This document shows, one piece after another, positions 1-12,057 of a stretch of DNA of 64,000 nt. This stretch comes from Prostheceraeus crozeri (lineage: Eukaryota > Platyhelminthes > Polycladida > Euryleptidae): positions 186,001 through 250,000 of the forward strand of contig CAJQUW010000614.1 in the NCBI GenBank assembly GCA_907163375.1, read 5' to 3'. Numbering within the stretch: position 1 is the first letter of the stretch; each line of letters begins with the position of its first letter. The position numbers and the translations under genes were made by a program. The notes below the pieces were generated by a model. That model was not told where the DNA came from. It did no database searches and saw nothing but the letters and a program-made list of their open reading frames with translations.

Positions 1-605
1 ATTTAGCTAGATTGGAATTATTGTTAAAGTACCGCCGCATGACATCGTTGCTACTTGTCTTATGGCATTCACAAGACTCATAATTAGCTCATTTCCATGA
101 ACTAAGTTGATACACATCAGTTAAATAATACGATAACTATCGAGCAACCATGTTGACTTATATATCTCAAACATAACTATTTTGCGTTCATGAATTATAA
201 TGTGATTTTATTTCGGATTGATAATATGCTTGGTTCCAAAATTACATAATTCATATTTGTTGATGGTTAAATACCTACTGATTACTTATGAAATGCCTTT
301 ATATATGTTAAAATCGAATTCAGAATTGTAAGTTTGACTATTAAATGTCATTATCTTACTACTCACAAAATAGTAGTAACATTAGTGTGATCTTTATTGA
401 CAAAAGGCCTTAAAACAACATATATTAGAAATCATTAATACTTTCCTTTAACATTGTGCTGGTATGGCTTTAGTATGTAAAGCGCACCACATTTGAAAAA
501 GCATGCGAAAAGCATACAAATATCTACCAAGAGAATACAGAATACACCAAAAAATATTTTGGTATGCATCCTTCGTATGTCATTGGTATTGAGCGATTTA
601 CAGTG
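1..605 (+). mobile_element. CACTG-end MITE, copy 1 (cut by window edge)
   Basis: Only the right 605 bp are in the window, ending in GCGATTTACAGTG. Up to about position 176 the sequence resembles the isolated copy at 17594-18583 more than the inner array copies. From there to its end it matches the inner copies. This makes it the left parental type (X) of the array. Confidence 0.85.
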
Positions 606-1767
606 AGGGATTGCAACTCGGGTCGGGCATTGTTCAATTTTTGAAACAGGGATGCGGAGTTGGAGTCCCGGAGTCCTATCATTTTTGCCGGAGTCGGAAA
701 AATCACGTGATCCAGGATGGCAAAAAATCACGGGATCAATCCCAGGATCAGAAAAGTCGAGATTTTGAAAACCCTAATGCGGGCGGAGTCGGAGTCTTGT
801 CATTTTTGCCGGAGTCGGAGTAGAGGACTCCGGCCTTGGCTATAACTAGACCAGAAATATGATAGAAACAAATTATTTATCCTCGTGTGCATAGCTGTCA
901 ATGTCTTGATGTTAATTTTCTCCGTCACTCAAAAGTACAGAGACAGCAGTGCATGCAAAGCTTGTAATAGCTGAGGGAATGAATTGCGATTGTGAAAAAG
1001 GGATTGTCTTTTCACTCGGTGATTTAGTATAGAGAAGGCAAACAAGCCTTCCAACATCGATCACACCTACACATACAAGGTCACATCAGAGACAAAAGTG
1101 ACATCACGTCAATTGTGTGTGATGGCTCTTCCAAAGTGAATACTAAAATTGAAAGTGCATGCATATTTTTTTGAGAAGGATGGAGGAATTTTCCTGCCTG
1201 ATACAGACTGGAGAAAAACCGTGTTAAGCACATATCAGCAAGATGGGAGGAGCGCCTGTTCTCGGGCGTAAAGCTTCTAATAAGTGACCAACGATCTCGA
1301 CTTAAGGCTGATGCTGTCAACGTCATCATGTTCTTAAGAACGAATAGTTGAATGCTGTGGTGGTCACTTTTGAATACAAGATTTTCTTTGTTGTTTTTCA
1401 AACTTAGTCAAATGCGAAGCACTGATTCAAAATTGTGTATGGTTGATAAACTTTCATTGAAAATGATTGATAATGATACAGCAATGATCACTAAAAGAAG
1501 GTTCATGATGATAGTGATCAGCCGATAATGATCTATGATGTAGGTTGCCGGCTTTCTTAAAACACTAGACTTATGTAGCCGTTGCCACCCGGAGTCGGAG
1601 TCCTATCAAAGTGATAGGACTCTGCATCCCTTGCTAGAAGTTGGGTGCCCGGGTTGTGACTTGCCCCCGAGTGCATACCCTATCTTCCATGACGTGCGGT
1701 ACCAAATCTAAATCAGTCGTGTCCGTTTTTACTCAATATCTGCATATTTACACTTTTCATACTGTAG
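606..1767 (+). repeat. Array spacer 1 with hAT-like element
   Basis: Spacer of 1162 bp. Positions 647-1633 form a non-autonomous element beginning CAGGGATGCGGAGT and ending with the inverted form ACTCTGCATCCCTTG. Both ends are rich in GGAGTC/GACTCC steps, a style seen in hAT subterminal regions. No convincing 8-bp target duplication is visible, so the hAT assignment is tentative. Confidence 0.7.
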
Positions 1768-2768
1768 CACTGTAAATCGCTGGATATGAAAATTACATAC
1801 AAACATATACCAAAATTACATACAATTTGAAACTAACATTTGATACGAGATTCTGGTATGTCTACAGAGATCTGGTATGTTTTTCATACCACATCTCACT
1901 TACTTTAGTATGTGATTGGTATGTAGTGATACGAACTATTCTATCTGTGATTGGTTGTTTTACACTGAAATACGAATTGTTGGTATGTTTTATATACGAG
2001 ACCCGATGGAAATTCATCCTTATTCGTATGCCTCTGGTATCCATTTGGTATATGCAACTTTAAGTCACATAGCAAAAATATGTGTGCATTACATACTACT
2101 GTAAATAACTTTTTTCGGTAATACAAGTGGTGAATATTTCTTGTTTGATAGAGTGATATTTGAGTACATTAGATTTATTGTGAATTTTATGCTCCACGAA
2201 TATGCGGTCGATGCTACTTGTCCGGCAACATTAACAGGACGTTTATTTAACTCTACTTTATGACCCAAGTTGATAAACATCATTTCATATAATCGATATC
2301 TTTAGTGAAATCATGTTGACTTATATATCTCAAACTTGACTATTTTGCGTTCATGAATTATAATGTGATTTTATTTCGGATTGATAATATGCTTGGTTCC
2401 AAAATTACATAATTCATATTTGTTGATGGTTAAATACCTATTGATTATTTATGAAATGCCTTTATATGTGTTAAAATCGAATTCAGAATTGTAAGTTTGA
2501 CTATTAAATGTCATTATCTTACTACTCACAAAATAGTAGTAACATTAGTGTGATCTTTATTGACAAAAGGCCTTAAAACAACATATATTAGAAATCATTA
2601 ATACTTTCCTTTAACATTGTGCTGGTATGGCTTTAGTATGTAAAGCGCACCACATTTGAAACAGCATGCGAAAAGCATACAAATATCTACCAAGAGAATA
2701 CAGAATACACCAAAAAATATTTTGGTATGCATCCTTCGTATGTCATTGGTATTGAGCGATTTACAGTG
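1768..2768 (+). mobile_element. CACTG-end MITE, copy 2 (hybrid type)
   Basis: 1001 bp with inverted ends CACTGTAAATCGCTGG and the complement ending ACAGTG. It carries many TGGTATG/CATACCA motifs in both orientations near its ends, which look like subterminal transposase-binding arrays. Its left part matches copy 5 and its right part matches copy 1, so it is a recombinant of the two outer copies. It has no transposase. Confidence 0.9.
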
Positions 2769-3932
2769 AGGGATTGCAACTCGGGTCGGGCATTGTTCAA
2801 TTTTTGAAACAGGGATGCGGAGTTGGAGTCCCGGAGTCCTATCATTTTTGCCAGAGTCGGAAAAATCACGTGATCCAGGATGGCAAAAAATCACGGGATC
2901 AATCCCAGGATCAGAAAAGTCGAGATTTTGAAAACCCTAATGCGGGCGGAGTCGGAGTCTTGTCATTTTTGCCGGAGTCGGAGTAGAGGACTCCGGCCTT
3001 GGCTATAACTAGACCAGAAATATGATAGAAACAAATTATTTATCCTCGTGTGCATAGCTGTCAATGTCTTGATGTTAATTTTCTCCGTCACTCAAACGTA
3101 CAGAGACAGCAGTGCATGCAAAGCTTGTAATAGCTGAGGGAATGAATTGCGATTGTGAAAAAGGGATTGTCTTTTCACTCGGTGATTTAGTATAGAGAAG
3201 ACAAAAAAGCCTTCCAACATCGATCACACCTACACATACAAGGTCACATCAGAGACAAAAGTGACATCACGTCAATTGTGTGTGATGGCTCTTCCAAAGT
3301 GAATACTAAAATTGAAAGTGCATGCATATTTTTTTGAGAAGGATGGAGGAATTTTCCTGCCTGATACAGACTGGAGAAAAACCGTGTTAAGCACATATCA
3401 GCAAGATGGGAGGAGCGCCTATTCTCGGGCGTAAAGCTTCTAATAAGTGACCAACGATCTCGACTTAAGGCTGATGCTGTCAACGTCATCATGTTCTTAA
3501 GAACGAATAATTGAATGCTGTGGTGGTCACTTTTGAATACAAGATTTTCTTTGTTGTTTTTCAAACTTAGTCAAATGCGAAGCACTGATTCAAAATTGTG
3601 TATGGTTGATAAACTTTCATTGAAAATGATTGATAATGATACAGCAATGATCACTAAAAGAAGGTTCATGATGATAGTGATCAGCCGATAATGATCTATG
3701 ATGTAGGTTGCCGGCTTTCTTAAAACACTAGACTTATGTAGCCTACTTGCCACCCGGAGTCGGAGTCCTATCAAAGTGATAGGACTCTGCATCCTTGACT
3801 TGAAGTCGGGTACCCGGGTTGTGATTTGCCCACGAGTGCATACCCTATCTTCCATGGCGTGTGGTACCAAATTTAAATCAGTCGTGTCCGTTTTTACTCA
3901 ATATCTGCATATTTACACTTTTCATACTGTAT
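2769..3932 (+). repeat. Array spacer 2
   Basis: 1164 bp, the same hAT-like spacer as at 606-1767 with scattered single-base differences. It shares small variants with spacers 3 and 4, for example in the segment before the terminal GGAGTC run, that spacer 1 lacks. Confidence 0.9.
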
Positions 3933-4933
3933 CACTGTAAATCGCTGGATATGAAAATTACATACAAACATATACCAAAATTACATACAATTTGAAACTA
4001 ACATTTGATACGAGATTCTGGTATGTCTACAGAGATCTGGTATGTTTTTCATACCACATCTCACTTACTTTAGTATGTGATTGGTATGTAGTGATACGAA
4101 CTATTCTATCTGTGATTGGTTGTTTTACACTGAAATACGAATTGTTGGTATGTTTTATATACGAGACCCGATGGAAATTCATCCTTATTCGTATGCCTCT
4201 GGTATCCATTTGGTATATGCAACTTTAAGTCACATAGCAAAAATATGTGTGCATTACATACTACTGTAAATAACTTTTTTCGGTAATACAAGTGGTGAAT
4301 ATTTCTTGTTTGATAGAGTGATATTTGAGTACATTAGATTTATTGTGAATTTTATGCTCCACGAATATGTGGTCGATGCTACTTGTCCGGCAACATTAAC
4401 AGGACGTTTATTTAACTCTACTTTATGACCCAAGTTGATAAACATCATTTCATATAATCGATATCTTTAGTGAAATCATGTTGACTTATATATCTCAAAC
4501 TTGACTATTTTGCGTTCATGAATTATAATGTGATTTTATTTCGGATTGATAATATGCTTGGTTCCAAAATTACATAATTCATATTTGTTGATGGTTAAAT
4601 ACCTATTGATTACTTATGAAATGCCTTTATATGTGTTAAAATCGAATTCAGAATTGTAAGTTTGACTATTAAATGTCATTATCTTACTACTTACAAAATA
4701 GTAGTAACATTAGTGTGATCTTTATTGACAAAAGGCCTTAAAACAACATATATTAGAAATCATTAATACTTTCCTTTAACATTGTGCTGGTATGGCTTTA
4801 GTATGTAAAGCGCACCACATTTGAAACAGCATGCGAAAAGCATACAAATATCTACCAAGAGAATACAGAATACACCAAAAAATATTTTGGTATGCATCCT
4901 TCGTATGTCATTGGTATTGAGCGATTTGCAGTG
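3933..4933 (+). mobile_element. CACTG-end MITE, copy 3 (hybrid type)
   Basis: 1001 bp, hybrid type like copy 2. It shares with copy 4 a private variant in its right end (GCGATTTGCAGTG instead of GCGATTTACAGTG), so copies 3 and 4 are sister duplicates and the array grew in more than one step. Confidence 0.9.
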
Positions 4934-7403
4934 AGGGATTGCAACTCGGGTCGGGCATTGTTCAATTTTTGAAACAGGGATGCGGAGTTGGAGTCCCGGA
5001 GTCCTATCATTTTTGCCGGAGTCGGAAAAATCACGTGATCCAGGATGGCAAAAAATCACGGGATCAATCCCAGGATCAGAAAAGTCGAGATTTTGAAAAC
5101 CCTAATGCGGGCGGAGTCAGAGTCTTGTCATTTTTGCCGGAGTCGGAGTAGAGGACTCCGGCCTTGGCTATAACTAGACCAGAAATATGATAGAAACAAA
5201 TTATTTATCCTCGTGTGCATAGCTGTCAATGTCTTGATGTTAACCCTCCAGGCGGTGGGCCCTTCAGCCACCTTCCAGGCGGTGGGGGGGGCATATTTAT
5301 GCCCCCCAGGATATCCTAAACTAAGTGTGCGAATTTTATGAAATGCTGGCCTTTACACATTTCGGACATGATGAATTCAGTGGTGCCATTTGCATTACTT
5401 AATTTGACTGTCTTCATGCTATAAATAGCATTTCAAAATTTGAAAATGCGTTTTTTTTCAGGAAAATGTATTTTTTATGTTTTTAGCGAAATTTTATCAT
5501 CAGATTATCGCAAAAATTGTCTCAAACATGTTTCAAGTTCTTTGAATACAATGGTGGTGTTCGCATTGCTTTAAAATTTGAATATATGCAAAAATAGCAT
5601 TTTAAATTTTGAAAATTTATTTGTTTAGTTATTATCAAATAAAATTATATATATAGTTTTTTTTTGAGATTATCAACAGAGAGGACTCTAAAAATATTGA
5701 AACATTTATCACTCTTATCAAAAGAGCTTTTTGCTAATGTCATAGAAGCATATTTGATTCAAACAAATGTTTTTCATTGTTGAATACAACTCAAGTTGAT
5801 CAAATTTGGTTAGAGCTGATTATGAAGATATCTGTTACCGATTCCAATGCAGTCAAATTAGTCAAGCAATAGCGCCTTCGGCGTGTTTGTAAGTGATGAA
5901 AGGATGCAGTGGGAAGGCGATTGAACGTGATACGCAGACTTATTGCCTCTACTGCCAAGGCAGACAAGGATTCTGTAGACTATTCGGTCAACTGATTATG
6001 TAAGTTGAAAAGGGAAATCTGAAATTTTGAAAACAGTATTCCATATATTTATGTTCAAATAGTACATGTACATGCCTACATGTAGAAAATACATAACATA
6101 TACATGTGAATATATTTTCAATACATAACAGTAATAAAAAAGATGTAAAAACTAATATTACTCTATAAAGTACTTACAATATCATTGTAAGTAGTATATG
6201 CAGCTTATTTTCAAATTTGAATTGGTAAACCGTGATAAGCATAAAGTTATTTACAGTCAAATAAGTTATTCTATACGTAATGAGTGATTCCAAGCAATAG
6301 CAATTCATTCATAGACAAAATTTCTGAAGAATTTCACTGATTTGATAAAATTTCGAAAGTACTTTTCAATAAAGGTCATGTAAAGGTCGTTCCTGTGATC
6401 CAATTTTAATAATTTTACAGGAAATTGTCAAAAATACGCATAAAATAAGCTACTGAAAATTTCAGAATCATACGTTTCATATTTCATGAATTAGATCGAA
6501 AAATACAAAGGGGGGGCATAAATATGCCCCCCACCGCCTGGAGGGTTAATTTTCTCCGTCACTCAAAAGTACAGAGACAGCAGTGCATGCAAAGCTTGTA
6601 ATAGCTGAGGGAATGAATTGCGATTGTGAAAAAGGGATTGTCCTTTCACTCGGTGATTTAGTATAGAGAAGACAAAAAAGCCTTCCAACATCGATCACAC
6701 CTACACATACAAGGTCACATCAGAGACAAAAGTGACATCACGTCAATTGTGTGTGATGGCTCTTCCAAAGTGAATACTAAAATTGAAAGTGCATGCATAT
6801 TTTTTTGAGAAGGATGGAGGAATTTTCCTGCCTGATACAGACTGGAGAAAAACCGTGTTAAGCACATATCAGCAAGATGGGAGGAGCGCCTGTTCTCGGG
6901 CGTAAAGCTTCTAATAAGTGACCAACGATCTCGACTTAAGGCTGATGCTGTCAACGTCATCATGTTCTTAAGAACGAATAATTGAATGCTGTGGTGGTCA
7001 CTTTTGAATACAAGATTTTCTTTGTTGTTTTTCAAACTTAGTCAAATGCGAAGCACTGATTCAAAATTGTGTATGGTTGATAAACTTTCATTGAAAATGA
7101 TTGATAATGATACAGCAATGATCACTAAAAGAAGGTTCATGCTGATAGTGATCAGCCGATAATGATCTATGATGTAGGTTGCCGGCTTTCTTAAAACACT
7201 AGACTTATGTAGCCTACTTGCCACCCGGAGTCGGAGTCCTATCAAAGTGATAGGACTCTGCATCCTTGACTTGAAGTCGGGTACCCGGGTTGTGATTTGC
7301 CCACGAGTGCATACCCTATCTTCCATGGCGTGTGGTACCAAATTTAAATCAGTCGTGTCCGTTTTTACTCAATATCTGCATATTTACACTTTTCATACTG
7401 TAT
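4934..7403 (+). repeat. Array spacer 3, interrupted by piggyBac-type MITE
   Basis: The usual 1164-bp spacer, split by a 1302-bp insertion at a TTAA. Removing the insertion and one TTAA restores the same sequence as the other three spacers, which act as empty-site controls. Confidence 0.95.
5244..6545. mobile_element. Non-autonomous piggyBac-type element
   Basis: 1302 bp flanked by TTAA on both sides (5240-5243 and 6546-6549). The inverted termini are CCCTCCAGGCGGTGGG. Both ends carry an internal palindrome of G-run, CATATTTATG, C-run. The left end contains a second partial copy of the terminus (around 5274-5287), as if the tip had been duplicated. The interior is AT-rich with no transposase. 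The TTAA target, its duplication and CCC-starting termini are the hallmarks of piggyBac transposition. The other three spacers show the empty TTAA site, so the insertion is younger than the amplification. Confidence 0.93.
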
Positions 7404-8404
7404 CACTGTAAATCGCTGGATATGAAAATTACATACAAACATATACCAAAATTACATACAATTTGAAACTAACATTTGATACGAGATTCTGGTATGTCTA
7501 CAGAGATCTGGTATGTTTTTCATACCACATCTCACTTACTTTAGTATGTGATTGGTATGTAGTGATACGAACTATTCTATCTGTGATTGGTTGTTTTACA
7601 CTGAAATACGAATTGTTGGTATGTTTTATATACGAGACCCGATGGAAATTCATCCTTATTCGTATGCCTCTGGTATCCATTTGGTATATGCAACTTTAAG
7701 TCACATAGCAAAAATATGTGTGCATTACATACTACTGTAAATAACTTTTTTCGGTAATACAAGTGGTGAATATTTCTTGTTTGATAGAGTGATATTTGAG
7801 TACATTAGATTTATTGTGAATTTTATGCTCCACGAATATGCGGTCGATGCTACTTGTCCGGCAACATTAACAGGACGTTTATTTAACTCTACTTTATGAC
7901 CCAAGTTGATAAACATCATTTCATATAATCGATATCTTTAGTGAAATCATGTTGACTTATATATCTCAAACTTGACTATTTTGCGTTCATGAATTATAAT
8001 GCGATTTTATTTCGGATTGATAATATGCTTGGTTCCAAAATTACATAATTCATATTTGTTGATGGTTAAATACCTATTGATTACTTATGAAATGCCTTTA
8101 TATGTGTTAAAATCGAATTCAGAATTGTAAGTTTGACTATTAAATGTCATTATCTTACTACTTACAAAATAGTAGTAACATTAGTGTGATCTTTATTGAC
8201 AAAAGGCCTTAAAACAACATATATTAGAAATCATTAATACTTTCCTTTAACATTGTGCTGGTATGGCTTTAGTATGTAAAGCGCACCACATTTGAAACAG
8301 CATGCGAAAAGCATACAAATATCTACCAAGAGAATACAGAATACACCAAAAAATATTTTGGTATGCATCCTTCGTATGTCATTGGTATTGAGCGATTTGC
8401 AGTG
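7404..8404 (+). mobile_element. CACTG-end MITE, copy 4 (hybrid type)
   Basis: 1001 bp. It shares the GCGATTTGCAGTG right-end variant with copy 3. It also shares a T-to-C variant near 8001 with copy 5, inside the interval where the crossover must lie, so either the exchange point differs between hybrids or gene conversion occurred. Confidence 0.9.
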
Positions 8405-9568
8405 AGGGATTGCAACTCGGGTCGGGCATTGTTCAATTTTTGAAACAGGGATGCGGAGTTGGAGTCCCGGAGTCCTATCATTTTTGCCGGAGTCGGAAAA
8501 ATCACGTGATCCAGGATGGCAATAAATCACGGGATCAATCCCAGGATCAGAAAAGTCGAGATTTTGAAAACCCTAATGCGGGCGGAGTCGGAGTCTTGTC
8601 ATTTTTGCCGGAGTCGGAGTAGAGGACTCCGGCCTTGGCTATAACTAGACCAGAAATATGATAGAAACAAATTATTTATCCTCGTGTGCATAGCTGTCAA
8701 TGTCTTGATGTTAATTTTATCCGTCACTCAAAAGTACAGAGACAGCAGTGCATGCAAAGCTTGTAATAGCTGAGGGAATGAATTGCGATTGTGAAAAAGG
8801 GATTGTCTTTTCACTCGGTGATTTAGTATAGAGAAGACAAAAAAGCCTTCCAACATCGATCACACCTACATATACAAGGTCACATCAGAGACAAAAGTGA
8901 CATCACGTCAATTGTGTGTGATGGCTCTTCCAAAGTGAATACTAAAATTGAAAGTGCATGCATATTTTTTTGAGAAGGATGGAGGAATTTTCCTGCCTGA
9001 TACAGACTGGAGAAAAACCGTGTTAAGCACATATCAGCAAGATGGGAGGAGCGCCTATTCTCGGGCGTAAAGCTTCTAATAAGTGACCAACGATCTCGAC
9101 TTAAGGCTGATGCTGTCAACGTCATCATGTTCTTAAGAACGAATAATTGAATGCTGTGGTGGTCACTTTTGAATACAAGATTTTCTTTGTTGTTTTTCAA
9201 ACTTAGTCAAATGCGAAGCACTGATTCAAAATTGTGTATGGTTGATAAACTTTCATTGAAAATGATTGATAATGATACAGCAATGATCACTAAAAGAAGG
9301 TTCATGCTGATAGTGATCAGCCGATAATGATCTATGATGTAGGTTGCCGGCTTTCTTAAAACACTAGACTTATGTAGCCTACTTGCCACCCGGAGTCGGA
9401 GTCCTATCAAAGTGATAGGACTCTGCATCCTTGACTTGAAGTCGGGTACCCGGGTTGTGATTTGCCCACGAGTGCATACCCTATCTTCCATGGCGTGTGG
9501 TACCAAATTTAAATCAGTCGTGGCCGTTTTTACTCAATATCTGCATATTTACACTTTTCATACTGTAT
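8405..9568 (+). repeat. Array spacer 4
   Basis: 1164 bp. It carries private variants (a T near 8523 and another near 8871) that reappear in the inverted partial copy at 11154-12057. It lacks the piggyBac-type insertion. Confidence 0.9.
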
Positions 9569-10581
9569 CACTGTAAATCGCTGGATATGAAAATTACATA
9601 CAAACATATACCAAAATTACATACAATTTGAAACTAACATTTGATACGAGATTCTGGTATGTCTACAGAGATCTGGTATGTTTTTCATACCACATCTCAC
9701 TTACTTTAGTATGTGATTGGTATGTAGTGATACGAACTATTCTATCTGTGATTGGTTGTTTTACACTGAAATACGAATTGTTGGTATGTTTTATATACGA
9801 GACCCGATGGAAATTCATCCTTATTCGTATGCCTCTGGTATCCATTTGGTATATGCAACTTTAAGTCACATAGCAAAAATATGTGTGCATTACATACTAC
9901 TGTAAATAACTTTTTTCGGTAATACAAGTGGTGAATATTTCTTGTTTGATAGAGTGATATTTGAGTACATTAGATTTATTGTGAATTTTATGCTCCACGA
10001 ATATGCGGTCGATGCTACTTGTCCGGCAACATTAACAGGACGTTTATTTAACTCTACTTTATGACCCAAGTTGATAAACATCATTTCATATAATCGATAT
10101 CTTTAGTGAAATCATGTTGACTTATATATCTCAAACTTGACTATTTTGCGTTCATGAATTATAATGCGATTTTATTTCGGATTGATAATATGCTTGGTTC
10201 CAAAATTACATAATCCATAATTGTTGATGGTTGAAATCTTATTGATTATTCCCGAAATGCCTTAGACTTACGTATACGAGTATTAAAATCGAATTCAGTA
10301 TTGATAGAATGACTCTTGAATGTCATTATCTCATTACTTGCAGAACAGTAGTAACATTAGTGTGATCTTTATTGACAAAAGGCCTTAAATCAACATATAT
10401 TAGAAATCATTGATGCTTTCCTTTAACATTCTGCTGGTATGTCTCTAGTATGTAAAGCATACTACATTTGAAAAAGCATACGAAAAGCATACAAATATAT
10501 ACCAAGAGAATACAGAAATATACCAAAAAATATTTTGGTATGCATCCTTCGTATGTAAATGGTATTGAACGATTTACAGTG
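9569..10581 (+). mobile_element. CACTG-end MITE, copy 5 (right parental type)
   Basis: 1013 bp. The left two-thirds match the inner copies. From about 10214 it diverges and instead resembles the isolated copy at 17594-18583. It is followed directly by TA and then non-array sequence. It is the right parental copy (Y) of the crossover that built the array. Confidence 0.88.
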
Positions 10582-11153
10582 TAGATAAAGCTGACTAATT
10601 CCATAAATTTTGGGTTTCATTGGATTGAATAGCTAATTACACAAGTTGGCCATGGAGTGAGTGTTTGTGTCGGTGCGACAGCAATGAATATTAAGAAAAA
10701 GACTCAGAAGGTTATGGATGACGGAAGTGGATATTGAGAAGCAGCTACACTCTCAAAGGGTGCTCAGACAGTCCTTGAGGGCGTGTGAAGTTGAGACGTG
10801 TCGAGTGCTACTGTTCTTCAGAACACAGTTCCACCATTGTTATGGGAGCTAATCGTCTTCTGTCTTAATATTTCTATATACCATGAGTATCAAGGTTCCG
10901 AGCGAATAATTTTTCTTTGATGATTTCGGTTCAATTCATGGTGCGCCTATATCCCCTAAATCCGATTAAACAATATCCCACGGAAAATTCGCAGAACATT
11001 TTCAATGACGCAGTGGAAGAATGTGCAGAGGACTATCAATGGGTGTATAATATCAAAGGAATTGCGACTGCTAATGGATACGATATTTCGGACATTAAAT
11101 CACATGAATATAAAAGTAAATCTATAAAAATAAAAGTACAATAAACAAATCAT
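10582..11153. other. Non-repeat sequence between array and inverted copy
   Basis: About 570 bp with no recognised gene. An open frame of 75 codons at 10917-11144 resembles no family I know, and it lies in a stretch bounded by repeats. I see nothing else here. Confidence 0.5.
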
Positions 11154-12057
11154 ACTCCGACTCCGGGTGGCAAGTAGGCTACATAAGTCTAGTGTTTTAA
11201 GAAAGCTGGCAACCTACATCATAGATCATTATCGGCTGATCACTATCAGCATGAACCTTCTTTTAGTGATCATTGCTGTATCATTATCAATCATTTTCAA
11301 TGAAAGTTTATCAACCATACACAGTTTTGAATCAGTGCTTCGCATTTGACTAAGTTTGAAAAACAACAAAGAAAATCTTGTATTCAAAAGTGACCACCAC
11401 AGCATTCAATTATTCGTTCTTAAGAACATGATGACGTTGACAGCATCAGCCTTAAGTCGAGATCGTTGGTCACTTATTAGAAGCTTTACGCCCGAGAACA
11501 GGCGCTCCTCCCATCTTGCTGATATGTGCTTAACACGGTTTTTCTCTAGTCTGTATCAGGCAGGAAAATTCCTCCATCCTTCTCAAAAAAATATGCATGC
11601 ACTTTCAATTTTAGTATTCACTTTGGAAGAGCCATCACACACAATTGACGTGATGTCACTTTTGTCTCTGATGTGACCTTGTATATGTAGGTGTGATCGA
11701 TGTTGGAAGGCTTTTTTGTCTTCTCTATACTAAATCACCGAGTGAAAAGACAATCCCTTTTTCACAATCGCAATTCATTCCCTCAGCTATTACAAGCTTT
11801 GCATGCACTGCTGTCTCTGTACTTTTGAGTGACGGAGAAAATTAACATCAAGACATTGACAGCTATGCACACGAGGATAAATAATTTGTTTCTATCATAT
11901 TTCTGGTCTAGTTATAGCCAAGGCCGGAGTCCTCTACTCCGACTCCGGCAAAAATGACAAGACTCCGACTCCGCCCGCATTAGGGTTTTCAAAATCTCGA
12001 CTTTTCTGATCCTGGGATTGATCCCGTGATTTATTGCCATCCTGGATCACGTGATTT
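11154..12057 (-). repeat. Inverted partial copy of the array spacer
   Basis: About 904 bp match the array spacer in reverse orientation, from the GGAGTCGGAGT block near one end to the GATCCAGGATGGC block near the other. Both outermost tips of the spacer element are missing, so this is not a clean terminus-to-terminus transposition. It shares two variants with spacer 4 and one with spacers 1 and 3. Confidence 0.88.

Larger units (their letters stand above)
1..10581. repeat. 2.17-kb tandem array of MITE plus spacer
   Basis: Five copies of a 1.0-kb MITE alternate with four copies of a 1.16-kb spacer. Unit starts are 2163-2165 bp apart, except where one spacer carries a 1.3-kb insertion. Copies are nearly identical but differ by scattered single bases, so this is a real array and not one sequence repeated by assembly. 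The first MITE (window edge) and the last MITE differ from the inner ones on opposite sides, as expected if the array arose by unequal crossing-over between two flanking MITEs. Short open frames recur in every unit but none resembles a known protein, so I read the array as non-coding. Confidence 0.95.

Noticed and set aside
1081-1401. A 106-codon open frame on the minus strand, repeated in all four spacers and, in inverted position, at 11356-11676
   Set aside because: Its repetition follows from the array. The protein resembles nothing known and lies in a non-autonomous element; conservation reflects recent duplication.
1827-2063. Open frames of 60-78 codons on both strands of each MITE copy
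   Set aside because: They overlap each other on both strands in a repeat rich in GGTATG motifs, and in the isolated copy they are altered; no sign of coding.
1-10581. CRISPR or centromeric satellite explanation for the repeats
   Set aside because: Units are 2.17 kb, composed of known element types with inverted ends; five copies only.
10917-11144. 75-codon frame between the array and the inverted copy
   Set aside because: No homologue recognised, no splice or start context of note; could be chance.
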